From Candidatus Merdivicinus excrementipullorum (GTDB taxonomy: Bacteria > Bacillota > Clostridia > Oscillospirales > Ruminococcaceae), in NCBI GenBank assembly GCA_018716725.1, contig DVJP01000059.1, forward strand, positions 1-35,012: 35,012 nt of DNA, given 5' to 3'. Every line of letters starts with the position of its first letter. The stretch's first letter is position 1. Shown piece by piece: positions 1 to 8,469 of the stretch. A model generated the notes under the pieces. It was not told where the DNA came from and ran no database searches. It saw only the letters and a list, made by a program, of their open reading frames with translations. The translations under genes and the position numbers were made by a program.

Positions 1-1
1 A

Positions 2-91
2 AACATCGTAACTGACAAAGGACGTATATCGCCGCTGAAAGAACGTTTATCGCAACTGGTGCTTTTCGAGCAATTCCAAAAAAGCCTGTGA
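2..91 (+). CDS. Possible 3' end of an unrecognised gene (partial)
   Basis: An open frame enters from the left edge and stops with TGA at 89-91, giving 29 residues ending in LVLFEQFQKSL. The composition (charged, no odd runs) is compatible with a real C-terminus, and the gene would converge on yebC. I cannot identify the family, and a frame this short can be open by chance. If real, the 28 bases between its stop and the yebC stop must serve as a shared end. Only a weak AGCC...GGCT pairing with a T-run is visible there. Confidence 0.3.
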   Translation, partial: NIVTDKGRISPLKERLSQLVLFEQFQKSL

Positions 92-119
92 AGCCAGCTT
101 TCTATGGGCTAGAACAGGA

Positions 120-866
120 TTAGCCCTCGTAGTCCCCTTCATTTTCCCAGTTATGCCAGACGTTCTGAACGTCGTCGTTGTCCTCCAGCTTTTCCAGCAG
201 GAGGGACATTTTTTTCATGGAATCCTCATCCGTCAGGGACACATAAGTGTTGGGCACCTGCTGAACCTCGGCGGTTTCAAAGGTATAGCCCTTTTCCTCC
301 AGTGCGGACAGGACGTTGGAGAAATCAGACGGGGCGCAGGTGATCTCCACCATGTCGTCCTCCATGGAGAAATCCTCGGCTCCGGCGTCCATAACGTCTT
401 CCATGATCTTGTCCTCGTCGTATTCGCCGTCCTCATTGTTGATGACGAACACGCCCTTTTCCTGGAAACCGAAGGAAACGCAGCCGGTGGTGCCCAGGTT
501 GCCGCCGAATTTGTCAAAGACATGGCGCACGTCGCCGGCGGTGCGGTTCCGGTTGTCGGTAAGGCATTCCACAATGACTGCTACGCCGTTAGGGCCGTAT
601 CCCTCGTAAACGATGTTCTCATAGTTGTTCTTGTCCCCGTCGCCCATGGCTTTTTTGATGATGCGGTCAATATTGTCGTTGGGAACGTTGTTGGCTTTGG
701 CTTTGGCAATCAGATCCCGGAGCTTGCCGTTGACATTGGGATCGCCGCCGCCGCTTTTTACCGCAACAGCGATTTCACGGCCGATTTTGGTAAAAATCTT
801 GGCCTTCGCGCCGTCGGTTTTTTCTTTTTTCCGCTTAATATTGTTCCATTTGGAATGTCCAGACAT
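120..866 (-). CDS. yebC: YebC/PmpR family protein (TACO1-like)
   Basis: The 248-residue product begins MSGHSKWNNIKRKKEKTDGA, the hallmark N-terminus of the YebC/PmpR family. It continues with the conserved GGDPNVNGKLRDLIAKAKA and YEGYGPNGVAVIVE blocks. The family has been described as DNA-binding regulators and, more recently, as translation factors that relieve ribosome stalling at proline stretches. Cytoplasmic. The length matches the family norm (about 240-250). I chose the ATG at 866 over in-frame starts further upstream because the family start is MSGHSKW and an AAAGG sequence sits about 9 bases upstream. It is divergent from the small ORF at 946. Family call is firm; the exact role here is inferred. 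Confidence 0.96.
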   Translation of the reverse strand: MSGHSKWNNIKRKKEKTDGAKAKIFTKIGREIAVAVKSGGGDPNVNGKLRDLIAKAKANNVPNDNIDRIIKKAMGDGDKNNYENIVYEGYGPNGVAVIVECLTDNRNRTAGDVRHVFDKFGGNLGTTGCVSFGFQEKGVFVINNEDGEYDEDKIMEDVMDAGAEDFSMEDDMVEITCAPSDFSNVLSALEEKGYTFETAEVQQVPNTYVSLTDEDSMKKMSLLLEKLEDNDDVQNVWHNWENEGDYEG

Positions 867-945
867 GGAAACCATCCTTTCTGAAAAAATGATGTATAAA
901 CTCCTCCCCGCTGTGCAAACTATTGTCACAAGGGAGGTGAAACAA

Positions 946-1110
946 ATGAAAAAGAACAATCAGAACATGAATTCTGTTGAAAACAATCAGTCCGCTTCCA
1001 ACTGCCATACCGTCAAATCTCAGAACTCTCAGAAGAAACAAGGCGCACAGAACGCACAAAATTCCCATCTAAGTTCTGCGGAGCATCAGAACACTGAAAA
1101 TTGCAGATAA
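946..1110 (+). CDS. Small Asn/Gln/Ser-rich protein (54 aa), function unknown
   Basis: A 54-residue ORF starts MKKNNQNMNSVENNQSASNC. An excellent ribosome binding site (AGGGAGGTG, about 6-7 bases upstream) precedes the ATG, and a clear intrinsic terminator begins nine bases after the stop. This compact gene-plus-terminator layout is good evidence of expression. About half the residues are Asn, Gln, Ser or His, with no hydrophobic core and no membrane segment, so the protein is probably disordered. The composition is reminiscent of gamma-type small acid-soluble spore proteins, which are also Asn/Gln-rich, but I see no repeat of that family's motif and it has two Cys, so this is only a guess. 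It is divergent from yebC; no clear promoter is visible in the 79-base gap. Confidence 0.7.
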   Translation: MKKNNQNMNSVENNQSASNCHTVKSQNSQKKQGAQNAQNSHLSSAEHQNTENCR

Positions 1111-1119
1111 CCACCGGAA

Positions 1120-1145
1120 CCGGAGCTTTGGCTCCGGCTTTTTTA
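1120..1145 (+). terminator. Intrinsic terminator after the small Asn-rich gene
   Basis: CCGGAGC (1120-1126), loop TTTG, then GCTCCGG (1131-1137), followed by C and a run of T to 1144. The T-run is on the + side only, so it is oriented for the 946-1110 gene. The hairpin could also separate it from the convergent yitT. Confidence 0.85.
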
Positions 1146-1155
1146 TGGCCGGGAA

Positions 1156-2016
1156 TTAATGTTCCGGGGGACGGAACCCTTCGCCCATGACCTCCGCGGA
1201 ATCCGTAACGATCAAAAATGCCTGAGGGTCAATTCCATACACCAAGCGCTTCACCTGGTAATACTCGCTGCGGCGGACAGCGCACAAAAGGACTTTCCGG
1301 TCTTCGCCGGTATAGCCCCCCTCCCCTTTCAGGAAGGTAGTGCCCCGGTCCAGCACATCCATAATCTGGGCGGAGATTTCCGGGGTTTTATCGGAAAACA
1401 CATAAACCAGCTTGCCCCGGTCGCCGCTGTACAGCACCACGTCCATAATCTGAGTGCAGACAAAAATGGTGATGATGGCGTAAAGGCCGGATTCCAGGCT
1501 GCGGAACACAAAGATGGAAGTGAGGATGATAACGGCGTCTGTGGCGAAAGTCACCTTCCCCAGCTGGAAATGGGGCCACTTCTGGTGGATCATTTTAATC
1601 AGGATATCCGTGCCGCCGGTGGAGCCGGAGCGCATAAATACCAGCCCGATGCCGATGCCCCACAGCACCCCGCCAAACAGGCAGGACAGCAAAGCCTCCC
1701 CCTTGTACACCGGCAGCCCGGACAGGATATAGTCGTAAAAGACTGTAAAACTGCCCACAGACACCAAAGTTTTCCAAAGGAAGTCCTTTCCCACAAACCG
1801 GAACCCGATGAGCAGAAGGGGCACGTTTAAGACGGCGCTCAGCATGCCCACCGGCAGGCCGGTAATAAAGTTAATAATCAGCGCGATGCCGCTGACCCCG
1901 CCGGGGGCCATATTCTGCGGTTCAATAAAGAAGTATAGGCCCGCTGTATAAATGAATGTCCCGATCAGTATGATAATTACGTCCAGAATCTCATCCAACA
2001 CGCGGCTGCGCTTCAT
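1156..2016 (-). CDS. YitT family membrane protein (DUF161 + DUF2179)
   Basis: 286-residue integral membrane protein. The N-terminal two thirds carry about five to six hydrophobic segments, with the family signatures NMAPGGVSGIALIINF and MRSGSTGGTDILIKMI. The last ~90 residues form the soluble DUF2179-type domain (GKLVYVFSDKTPEIS through IDPQAFLIVTDSAEVMGEGF). No transport substrate is established for the family. The start at 2016 is supported by an AGGAGG about 6 bases upstream; the longer in-frame extension reads through the end of mrnC and lacks support. It lies 8 bases after mrnC, so it is probably the last gene of an obgE-mrnC-yitT transcript. Confidence 0.93.
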   Translation of the reverse strand: MKRSRVLDEILDVIIILIGTFIYTAGLYFFIEPQNMAPGGVSGIALIINFITGLPVGMLSAVLNVPLLLIGFRFVGKDFLWKTLVSVGSFTVFYDYILSGLPVYKGEALLSCLFGGVLWGIGIGLVFMRSGSTGGTDILIKMIHQKWPHFQLGKVTFATDAVIILTSIFVFRSLESGLYAIITIFVCTQIMDVVLYSGDRGKLVYVFSDKTPEISAQIMDVLDRGTTFLKGEGGYTGEDRKVLLCAVRRSEYYQVKRLVYGIDPQAFLIVTDSAEVMGEGFRPPEH

Positions 2017-2024
2017 ATATCCTC

Positions 2025-2411
2025 CTATTCTTTGGGGGGATCCCCCCAAATCACCTGAAACAAATCCCTGGCCCGGTCCGTTTCCCCGCACAAGTGCAGG
2101 TAGCCGAACAGGGCTTCCAGCCCGGTAGCCCGGCGGTAATCCGCCACGTCCGTGTTTTTGGGCGGACGGCTGTGGGCATTCCTTCCCCTGCGGTAGACGC
2201 TTTCCTCATCCGGGGAAAGCAGCCCGGCAATTTCCTCCACCGCCTTGGACTGTGCCCGGGCGCAGACATACCCCACGGCTTTCCGGTGGAGCTGCTGGGC
2301 CGGGGCGTTGCCCTGCAACAGTAGTTTTTCCCGGACATACAGCTCAAATACAGCGTCCCCCAAAAAAGCCAGGGCCAAGGGGCTTAACTGCTTTGCGGCC
2401 GTTTTTTCCAT
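2025..2411 (-). CDS. mrnC: Mini-ribonuclease III
   Basis: 128-residue protein made of a single RNase III catalytic domain without a double-stranded RNA binding domain, which defines mini-III. Family enzymes mature 23S rRNA in Firmicutes. The conserved start LSPLALAFLGDAVFELYVRE carries the signature glycine/aspartate (GDAVFE). RGRNAH and the late ATGLEALFGYLHL (second acidic cluster, E in LEALFG) follow the family pattern. I prefer ATG 2411 over GTG 2417 because AAGGAG sits 7 bases from the ATG but only about one base from the GTG. In other Firmicutes it often neighbours cysS; here it follows obgE by 11 bases, fitting a ribosome-biogenesis cluster. Confidence 0.94.
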   Translation of the reverse strand: MEKTAAKQLSPLALAFLGDAVFELYVREKLLLQGNAPAQQLHRKAVGYVCARAQSKAVEEIAGLLSPDEESVYRRGRNAHSRPPKNTDVADYRRATGLEALFGYLHLCGETDRARDLFQVIWGDPPKE

Positions 2412-2422
2412 AGCCACACTCC

Positions 2423-3793
<1,371 letters not shown>

Positions 3794-4075
3794 TTATTGA
3801 GCAGCGTAAACGCTGACTTTTTTGCGGTCGCGGCCAAGACGCTCGAATTTCACCACGCCGTCGATGAGGGCGAACAGGGTATCGTCGCTGCCCTTGCCCA
3901 CGTTTTCGCCGGGATGAATGTGGGTCCCGCGCTGCCGGACCAGAATGTTGCCGGCCAGAACCTTCTGACCATCGGCGCGTTTGGCGCCCAGGCGTTTGGA
4001 TTCGGAATCACGGCCGTTCTTGGTAGAACCTACACCTTTTTTATGTGCAAAAAACTGAATGCTGAGCTTTAACAT
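3794..4075 (-). CDS. rpmA: 50S ribosomal protein L27 (precursor form)
   Basis: 93 residues, starting [20 protein letters not shown]. The first nine residues are the Firmicutes-specific extension that must be cleaved after the two Phe by the protease Prp, encoded by the adjacent gene. Mature L27 reaches the peptidyl-transferase centre with its N-terminus (AHKKGVGST). The conserved [20 protein letters not shown] and [11 protein letters not shown] blocks are present. GGAGGTG lies 8 bases upstream. Last gene of rplU-prp-rpmA. Confidence 0.98.
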   Translation of the reverse strand: MLKLSIQFFAHKKGVGSTKNGRDSESKRLGAKRADGQKVLAGNILVRQRGTHIHPGENVGKGSDDTLFALIDGVVKFERLGRDRKKVSVYAAQ

Positions 4076-4080
4076 CTCTC

Positions 4081-4395
4081 TTACACCTCCAAGTATCGGA
4101 TTTGAATGAATGAGGGATACTGCTCCTCCAAAACTTCCAGCTGGAGCTGAAACGCCTGTAAAAAGTGTTCCGCTTCTTTACTGGGATCTTTGGTTTGCAG
4201 TGTGACCGCATTTTCCAAAACGGCGACATCCGCCGGAAAATGCAGAATCTCGGTTATCCCGTTGGCAGTCAGCTGGACTGCGGAGGTCACAGCGGCGCAG
4301 ACGATGTCCTTCCCGCTGTCCTCATAGCCGGCATGTCCCGAAACGGAAAACCCGGCTGTCCGGCCCTTCTGCCGCAGAATCTTAACCTTTATCAT
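4081..4395 (-). CDS. prp: Ribosomal-processing cysteine protease Prp
   Basis: 104 residues, the family length. The catalytic pair is visible: His in [20 protein letters not shown] (residues about 19-38) and Cys in DIVCAAVTS. Prp removes the N-terminal extension of L27, and the L27 next door carries exactly that extension. It starts three bases after the rplU stop with no strong ribosome binding site, suggesting translational coupling with rplU. This is the usual Firmicutes order rplU-prp-rpmA. Confidence 0.95.
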   Translation of the reverse strand: MIKVKILRQKGRTAGFSVSGHAGYEDSGKDIVCAAVTSAVQLTANGITEILHFPADVAVLENAVTLQTKDPSKEAEHFLQAFQLQLEVLEEQYPSFIQIRYLEV

Positions 4396-4398
4396 CGC

Positions 4399-4710
4399 TT
4401 ACGCGTTGATGGCGTCGATTCTCACCTGGGAGTAAAGCTGTCTGTGACCCATTTTCCGCTGAGAGCCTTTCTTGGGGCGATAGGTCCAAACGGTGATCTT
4501 TTTGCCTTTGCCGGTTTTCAGCAAAGTAGCGGAGACGCTTGCGCCATCCACATAGGGAGCGCCGATTTTGGTCCCGTTTTCGTCAGCGACCAGGGAAACC
4601 TTGTCGAAGGTCACGTTAGACTGGGCTTCTCCCTCGATCTTTTCGATGAAGATAACATCGCCAGCCTGTACGCGGTACTGTTTCCCGCCAGTTTCGATAA
4701 TAGCAAACAT
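4399..4710 (-). CDS. rplU: 50S ribosomal protein L21
   Basis: 103 residues beginning MFAIIETGGKQYRVQAGDVI, the canonical L21 start, and ending with the RKMGHRQLYSQVRIDAI block. I chose ATG 4710 over the upstream in-frame ATG because the shorter start matches the family and has AGGTG 6 bases upstream. The ribosome binding site lies in a short palindrome (GCAGG/CCTGC, 4712-4723), which could limit access to the start. First gene of the operon; promoter at 4794-4822. Confidence 0.98.
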   Translation of the reverse strand: MFAIIETGGKQYRVQAGDVIFIEKIEGEAQSNVTFDKVSLVADENGTKIGAPYVDGASVSATLLKTGKGKKITVWTYRPKKGSQRKMGHRQLYSQVRIDAINA

Positions 4711-4788
4711 TGCAGGCACCTGCCTTTTCCATAAACTCGCTGCTCACTGGGCGTGGACGCACCAACTTAAAGCCCAGGACATGCGGCT
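4711..4788 (-). promoter_or_regulatory. rplU leader, possible L21 autoregulatory leader
   Basis: About 78 bases lie between the predicted transcription start and the rplU ATG. A 6-bp stem (CTGGGC/GCCCAG at 4772-4777 and 4747-4752) encloses a small GTG/CAC hairpin. A second hairpin (4712-4723) overlaps the ribosome binding site. Firmicutes rplU operons are known to carry an L21 leader of this size; the structure is consistent, but I have not matched it to the Rfam consensus. Confidence 0.5.
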
Positions 4789-4793
4789 TAATC

Positions 4794-4822
4794 AGTATAC
4801 CATATTCCCAAATGCCTGTCAA
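4794..4822 (-). promoter_or_regulatory. Consensus sigma-A promoter of rplU-prp-rpmA
   Basis: Reading the minus strand: TTGACA (4822-4817), 17-base spacer, TATACT (4799-4794). Perfect -35, one mismatch in -10, optimal spacing, about 80 bases upstream of rplU. Confidence 0.9.
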
Positions 4823-4864
4823 CAGTTTTTGCCAATTTTCCGAAAATTCTTCCCGAAAAATTTT

Positions 4865-5314
4865 TCAGGCGTCTTTTTCCAAATGCTTTTCCAGAAGCTC
4901 CGCCATTTTGGCGATGAAATCCCCGCACTGGCGGCTGTGGTAATACTGGGAGGTGCGCTCCGAGGGGGCGGGGTCGTCCTTCCCGGGGGGCAGCCCCAGC
5001 AAGTCCCGGCAGATATAGGAGCCGCACTGGCCGGAAAATGCGCAGGCCAGCTCCTGGACTTCCGTATAAAGGGCGGTCTTTTTCGCCTGGTCCAGAGGGT
5101 TCACAGAACCGTGGAGCATCCCCAATACGATAGCCATGCCGGAGACCGCCCCGCAGATTTCCCGCAGGCGGCTGACACCTCCGCCAAGCCCCGCAGAAAG
5201 CAGGGCGGCGGTGTCCTTAGTCAGACCCATTTCCGGGGCAAAGGCCAGCACAATGGACTGGCAGCAGTTGTAGCCCTCCTCAAAATTCTGCCGGGCAATC
5301 GCAGCTTTGTCCAT
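4865..5314 (-). CDS. C_GCAxxG_C_C family protein
   Basis: 149-residue soluble protein of the C_GCAxxG_C_C (TIGR01909) type, named for its spaced cysteines. Visible here are FEEGYNCCQSIVLAF near the N-terminus (Cys 17-18), EICGAVSGMAIVLG (the GCAxxG-like core, here CGAVSG), CGSYICRDLLG and a final HSRQCGDF. The cysteine pattern suggests metal or redox chemistry, but no activity is established for the family. AAGGAG lies 6 bases upstream. It is 10 bases downstream of mrp and probably co-transcribed, so both may deal with Fe-S or metal handling; that link is inference from adjacency. Confidence 0.88.
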   Translation of the reverse strand: MDKAAIARQNFEEGYNCCQSIVLAFAPEMGLTKDTAALLSAGLGGGVSRLREICGAVSGMAIVLGMLHGSVNPLDQAKKTALYTEVQELACAFSGQCGSYICRDLLGLPPGKDDPAPSERTSQYYHSRQCGDFIAKMAELLEKHLEKDA

Positions 5315-5324
5315 AAGCGGCTCC

Positions 5325-6155
5325 TTATTTTAACAGGGCTTCCACCGCGTCGGCGGCGGCTTCCAGCCAATCGCCTTCAAACAGCTCCATAGCGCCCTTA
5401 TCGCAGCTCTTGGCCAGCTTGGGATCAATGGGCAGGCGGCCCAAAACCTTCAGGCCGTTTTTGCCGGCTTCCTCTTCCACATGACTTTCGCCGTAAATCT
5501 GGAAGGCCTTGCCGCAGTCGGGGCAGACCACATAGCTCATGTTTTCCACAATGCCCAGAATGGGGATGTTCATAGCCTGGGCCATTTTCACCGCTTTGGT
5601 GACGATCATGGACACCAGCTCCTGGGGGGAGGTGACCACGATGATGCCGTCAACAGGCAGGGACTGGAATACAGTCAGGGGCACGTCGCCGGTTCCGGGA
5701 GGCATGTCCACAAACATAAAGTCCACGTCGTTCCAGATCACGTCGGTCCAGAACTGCTTGACGGTGCCTGCGATGATGGGTCCGCGCCAAACGACGGGGG
5801 TGGTATCGTCTTCCAGCAGAAGGTTTACAGACATAACCTCGATGCCGGTTTTGGTTTTTACAGGATAAATGCCGTTGTCGTCGCCCATAGCCCGTTCCTT
5901 CAGGCCGAAGATCCGGGGGATGGAGGGGCCGGTGACGTCGGCGTCCAGAATGGCGGACTGGTAGCCCCGGCGCTGCATCAGGACGGACATCATGGAGGTC
6001 ACCAGGCTTTTGCCCACGCCGCCTTTGCCGCTGACGACGCCGATAACTTTTTTAATGCTGCTCAGTTCATGGGGTTTTTCGATGAAATCCGCAGGGTTCT
6101 GCCGGGAAGGGCAGTTTTCGCCGCAGGTTTCACAGTTGTGGCTGCACTCGCTCAT
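5325..6155 (-). CDS. mrp: Mrp/ApbC-type Fe-S carrier P-loop ATPase
   Basis: 276 residues. The deviant Walker A motif VVSGKGGVGKS (about 40-50) identifies the Mrp/Nbp35 branch of the ParA/MinD superfamily. It is followed by DADVTGPSIPRIFG, FVDMPPGTGD and the C-terminal CPDCGKAF (CxxC near 210), which bridges a [4Fe-4S] cluster between two subunits in this family. An N-terminal four-Cys segment (C4, C8, C11, C15) precedes the ATPase domain, as in the Nbp35-like subset common in anaerobes. Predicted cytoplasmic scaffold or carrier for Fe-S clusters. First gene of a two-gene unit with its own strong promoter (6215-6243). Confidence 0.95.
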   Translation of the reverse strand: MSECSHNCETCGENCPSRQNPADFIEKPHELSSIKKVIGVVSGKGGVGKSLVTSMMSVLMQRRGYQSAILDADVTGPSIPRIFGLKERAMGDDNGIYPVKTKTGIEVMSVNLLLEDDTTPVVWRGPIIAGTVKQFWTDVIWNDVDFMFVDMPPGTGDVPLTVFQSLPVDGIIVVTSPQELVSMIVTKAVKMAQAMNIPILGIVENMSYVVCPDCGKAFQIYGESHVEEEAGKNGLKVLGRLPIDPKLAKSCDKGAMELFEGDWLEAAADAVEALLK

Positions 6156-6214
6156 GAAAACGCTTCCTCTCTGTATCTCTGATAGTCAGGCGGAAAACCG
6201 CCTCATAAGTTCTT

Positions 6215-6243
6215 ATTATACCACGCCAGTATCAAAAAGTCAA
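6215..6243 (-). promoter_or_regulatory. Consensus sigma-A promoter of mrp
   Basis: Minus strand TTGACT (6243-6238), 17-base spacer, TATAAT (6220-6215), about 60 bases upstream of mrp. A short hairpin (GGCGG TTTT CCGCC, about 6189-6202) lies in the resulting leader. Confidence 0.9.
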
Positions 6244-6270
6244 ACCCACCCGGAGACCGGGCCGCGTCGC

Positions 6271-6292
6271 GTCGTCAAGCCTGCTTGACGAC
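6271..6292. repeat. Perfect 10-bp inverted repeat
   Basis: GTCGTCAAGC, 2-base spacer, GCTTGACGAC. It lies two bases beyond the stop of the 6295-7056 gene and 28 bases upstream of the mrp -35. No T-run follows on either strand, so it is not a standard intrinsic terminator. It could be a transcript-end hairpin or a protein-binding site. Confidence 0.7.
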
Positions 6293-6294
6293 AA

Positions 6295-7056
6295 TCAGCT
6301 GCGAATCGCCGAAAGCTCGGTCATGTTCTGCCAGTACCGCTTGGGGCAGTGGCTCATGCGGCACCGGGGGTTATACCTTCCCTCAATGGCGATAGTTTTG
6401 TAAAACTGCCGCCACAGGGCTTGATACTCCGCCTCTTCCGGGCTTTCCGCCGGGAATTCAATGTCCTCCGCCGGGATGATCCGGAAATCCCCGGGCCGGT
6501 GAACCAGGGCCATGCCGTGGGTACGGTCGTAAATCAAAAAGGCTTCCCCGGGGAGACGCTCCGCAAAGTGCTGAGCCAGCAGGGGCAGCACCACGTTTTT
6601 GGGGTCGATAACCGACGTCAGCACGCCGTTCCGGTCCGAAAACCGGATAAACCCTTTTAATAGGTGGGTTTCGTTCCCCACAAACTGCACTGCCTTAAAA
6701 AGCTCCGCCACCGTTTCGTCCTGGAGCATCCGGGTGACGGACGCCCCGGCCTTGTATCCCTTCCGCAAAAACTCTAAAATCAGGGACTCTTTCCGGGGAT
6801 GGCAGCTCAAAAAGCCCTCTTTTACCCAGGAAAGGGCCTCCTCCGATATTTTTTTCGGGATGGAGCGCAGCACCCGCCCGGCTTTTTCCGGGTCGGTTTC
6901 AATCTGCCGGGGAGGGCAGAGGGACAGCTGCTCCCGGTCAAAGGAAAAAATATCCGCCGGACGTTCCTTTTTGGCGATGGCCTCGAAGATACAGCACAAA
7001 AGCCCGTCAAAGCTGCCGTCGTAGCAGTAGGCTTCTACAATTCCCCGGTCAGGCAT
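6295..7056 (-). CDS. TIGR03915-type protein (DUF4130), radical SAM partner
   Basis: 253-residue protein of the 'probable DNA metabolism protein' family (TIGR03915, DUF4130). It begins MPDRGIVEAYCYDGSFDGLL, the family's characteristic opening, and ends with NPRCRMSHCPKRYWQNMTEL, whose Cys/His residues could bind metal. In other bacteria the equivalent domain is fused to a uracil-DNA glycosylase-like domain, which is why a DNA repair role is assumed; no activity is established. ATG 7056 is chosen because it matches the family start and has AAAGGAGG 10 bases upstream. It overlaps the radical SAM gene by 22 bases, indicating tight co-expression. Confidence 0.9.
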   Translation of the reverse strand: MPDRGIVEAYCYDGSFDGLLCCIFEAIAKKERPADIFSFDREQLSLCPPRQIETDPEKAGRVLRSIPKKISEEALSWVKEGFLSCHPRKESLILEFLRKGYKAGASVTRMLQDETVAELFKAVQFVGNETHLLKGFIRFSDRNGVLTSVIDPKNVVLPLLAQHFAERLPGEAFLIYDRTHGMALVHRPGDFRIIPAEDIEFPAESPEEAEYQALWRQFYKTIAIEGRYNPRCRMSHCPKRYWQNMTELSAIRS

Positions 7057-8345
7057 TTCCGGATGTCCTCCTTTGTCAGCAGATTGGGGTCTGAAAACAG
7101 GGAGAGCTGTTCCCCCTGGGGATACCCCAGCATTTTGGCGGCCTTGTCCGACAAAACGGCCCTGATCATGTTGTCTGATTTGAGCCTTGCCGCGTCCGCC
7201 TGTTTTCCCCGGCAAAGGATAAAATACTGGGCACGCTTTAACACCACGCCGATGCGTTTTAAAGCGTCGAAATCCAAACTGCCGGTGCGTCGGGCGGCAA
7301 TAATCCGATTGGCGGACCGGACGCCGATGCCCGGCACCCGCAGCAGCATTTCATAAGGGGCGGCGTTCACCTCCACCGGGAACAGCTCCATGTGGTGGAC
7401 GGCCCAGTTGCACTTGGGATCCAGAAAGGGGTTGAAATTGGGGGTTTTTTCGTCCAAAATTTCATTGGCAGTAAATCCATAAAACCGCAGGAGCCAGTCC
7501 GCCTGGTAAAGCCGGTGTTCCCTTAAAAGAGGCGGCTTTGTGTCCAGCGAGGGCAGGAGGCTGCTTTCCACCACCGGCATATAGGCGGAGAAAAACACCC
7601 GCTTTAAGGAATATTTCCGGTAAAGGGCCTCGGAGAGCCTTAAAATCTGGTAATCGCTTTCCGGCGTGGCCCCGATAATCATCTGGGTGCTCTGGCCCGC
7701 CGGGGCGAATTTTGGGGCGTGGCGGTAGCGCACAATGTCGGTCTGGTTTTCGGTGATGCCGTCCCGGATCTGGGTCATGGGCTTCAAAATGGCCTGTTTC
7801 GATTTGTTGGGGGCCAGGGAGTTTAGGCTCCGTTCGCTGGGCAATTCGATATTGACGCTCATCCGGTCGGCCAGCATCCCCATGCGGGCGATGAGCACAG
7901 GGTCGGCCCCGGGAATGGCTTTCACATGGATGTAGCCGTAAAATTTGTACTCCTGCCGCAGAATCCGCAGCGCCTCCGTCATCTGTTCGCAGGTGTAATC
8001 CGGGTTCTTGAGAATTCCGGAGCTTAAAAACAGCCCTTCTATATAATTGCACCGGTAAAACTGGATGGTCAGATCCGCCAATTCCCGGGGGGTGAAGGTG
8101 GCCCTGGGGGTGTCGTTGGTGCAGCGATTGACGCAGTATTGGCAGTTATAGGCGCAGGCGTTGGACAGCAGCACCTTCAAAAGGCTGATGCACCGGCCGT
8201 CCGCCGCGAAGCTGTGGCAGATGCCGCAGGCGGTGGAATTGCCGATGCCGCCGGGGCCGCTTTTCCGGTCCACGCCGCTGGAAGTGCAGGCGGCGTCATA
8301 TTTGGCGGCGTCGCTTAAAATCCGCAGTTTTTCCATTAAATCCAT
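7035..8345 (-). CDS. Putative DNA modification/repair radical SAM protein (TIGR03916)
   Basis: 436 residues. The radical SAM CX3CX2C motif is CAYNCQYC (C64, C68, C71). Extra conserved cysteines lie upstream (C20, C40, C43, C52). After the SAM barrel there is a helix-hairpin-helix segment (LLRVPGIGVRSANRIIAARR, about 335-355), a DNA-binding element. This architecture is TIGR03916, which almost always travels with TIGR03915 as seen here. The substrate is unknown; the HhH and the uracil-glycosylase link elsewhere suggest a reaction on damaged or modified DNA. Start 8345 has a GGGTGAG sequence just upstream; an internal ATG (8336) is a weaker alternative. Its promoter is overlapped by an inverted repeat (8354-8391) that looks like a repressor site. 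Confidence 0.93.
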   Translation of the reverse strand: MDLMEKLRILSDAAKYDAACTSSGVDRKSGPGGIGNSTACGICHSFAADGRCISLLKVLLSNACAYNCQYCVNRCTNDTPRATFTPRELADLTIQFYRCNYIEGLFLSSGILKNPDYTCEQMTEALRILRQEYKFYGYIHVKAIPGADPVLIARMGMLADRMSVNIELPSERSLNSLAPNKSKQAILKPMTQIRDGITENQTDIVRYRHAPKFAPAGQSTQMIIGATPESDYQILRLSEALYRKYSLKRVFFSAYMPVVESSLLPSLDTKPPLLREHRLYQADWLLRFYGFTANEILDEKTPNFNPFLDPKCNWAVHHMELFPVEVNAAPYEMLLRVPGIGVRSANRIIAARRTGSLDFDALKRIGVVLKRAQYFILCRGKQADAARLKSDNMIRAVLSDKAAKMLGYPQGEQLSLFSDPNLLTKEDIRKCLTGEL

Positions 8346-8353
8346 ATTCTCAC

Positions 8354-8391
8354 CCGAACATTTTTTCTTTTAGTATAACACAAATGTTCGG
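8354..8391. promoter_or_regulatory. Operator-like inverted repeat (LexA/DinR-like half-sites)
   Basis: CCGAACATTT (8354-8363) and AAATGTTCGG (8382-8391) are perfect inverted copies 18 bases apart, flanking the -10 of the radical SAM gene. Each arm contains CGAAC, the half-site of the Gram-positive LexA box (CGAAC-N4-GTTCG). Each arm can be read inward as a degenerate full box with a poor second half. A repressor bound here would block the promoter. That the repressor is LexA is inference. Confidence 0.55.
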
Positions 8392-8400
8392 CATTGTAAA
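8372..8400 (-). promoter_or_regulatory. Sigma-A promoter of the radical SAM/TIGR03915 unit
   Basis: Minus strand TTTACA (8400-8395), 17-base spacer, TATACT (8377-8372). The transcription start would fall about 20 bases upstream of the ATG at 8345, inside the inverted repeat. Confidence 0.85.
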
Positions 8401-8435
8401 GGGATATAGAAAATATTTTCCAGGAGAGGTAACCT

Positions 8436-8458
8436 CGCTGGCTGCCGTCAAGCCAGCG
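8436..8458 (-). terminator. Hairpin after the FtsX permease gene (no T-run)
   Basis: CGCTGGCT (8436-8443) and AGCCAGCG (8451-8458) form a perfect 8-bp stem with a 7-base loop, 11 bases downstream of the permease stop. No T-run follows, so termination is uncertain; it may just protect the transcript end. Confidence 0.4.
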
Positions 8459-8469
8459 GGGCCTTCCCG

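Noticed and set aside
153-884. Open frame of 243 codons on the + strand
   Set aside because: Complement of yebC, which has a full family match; the frame is hydrophobic shadow sequence.
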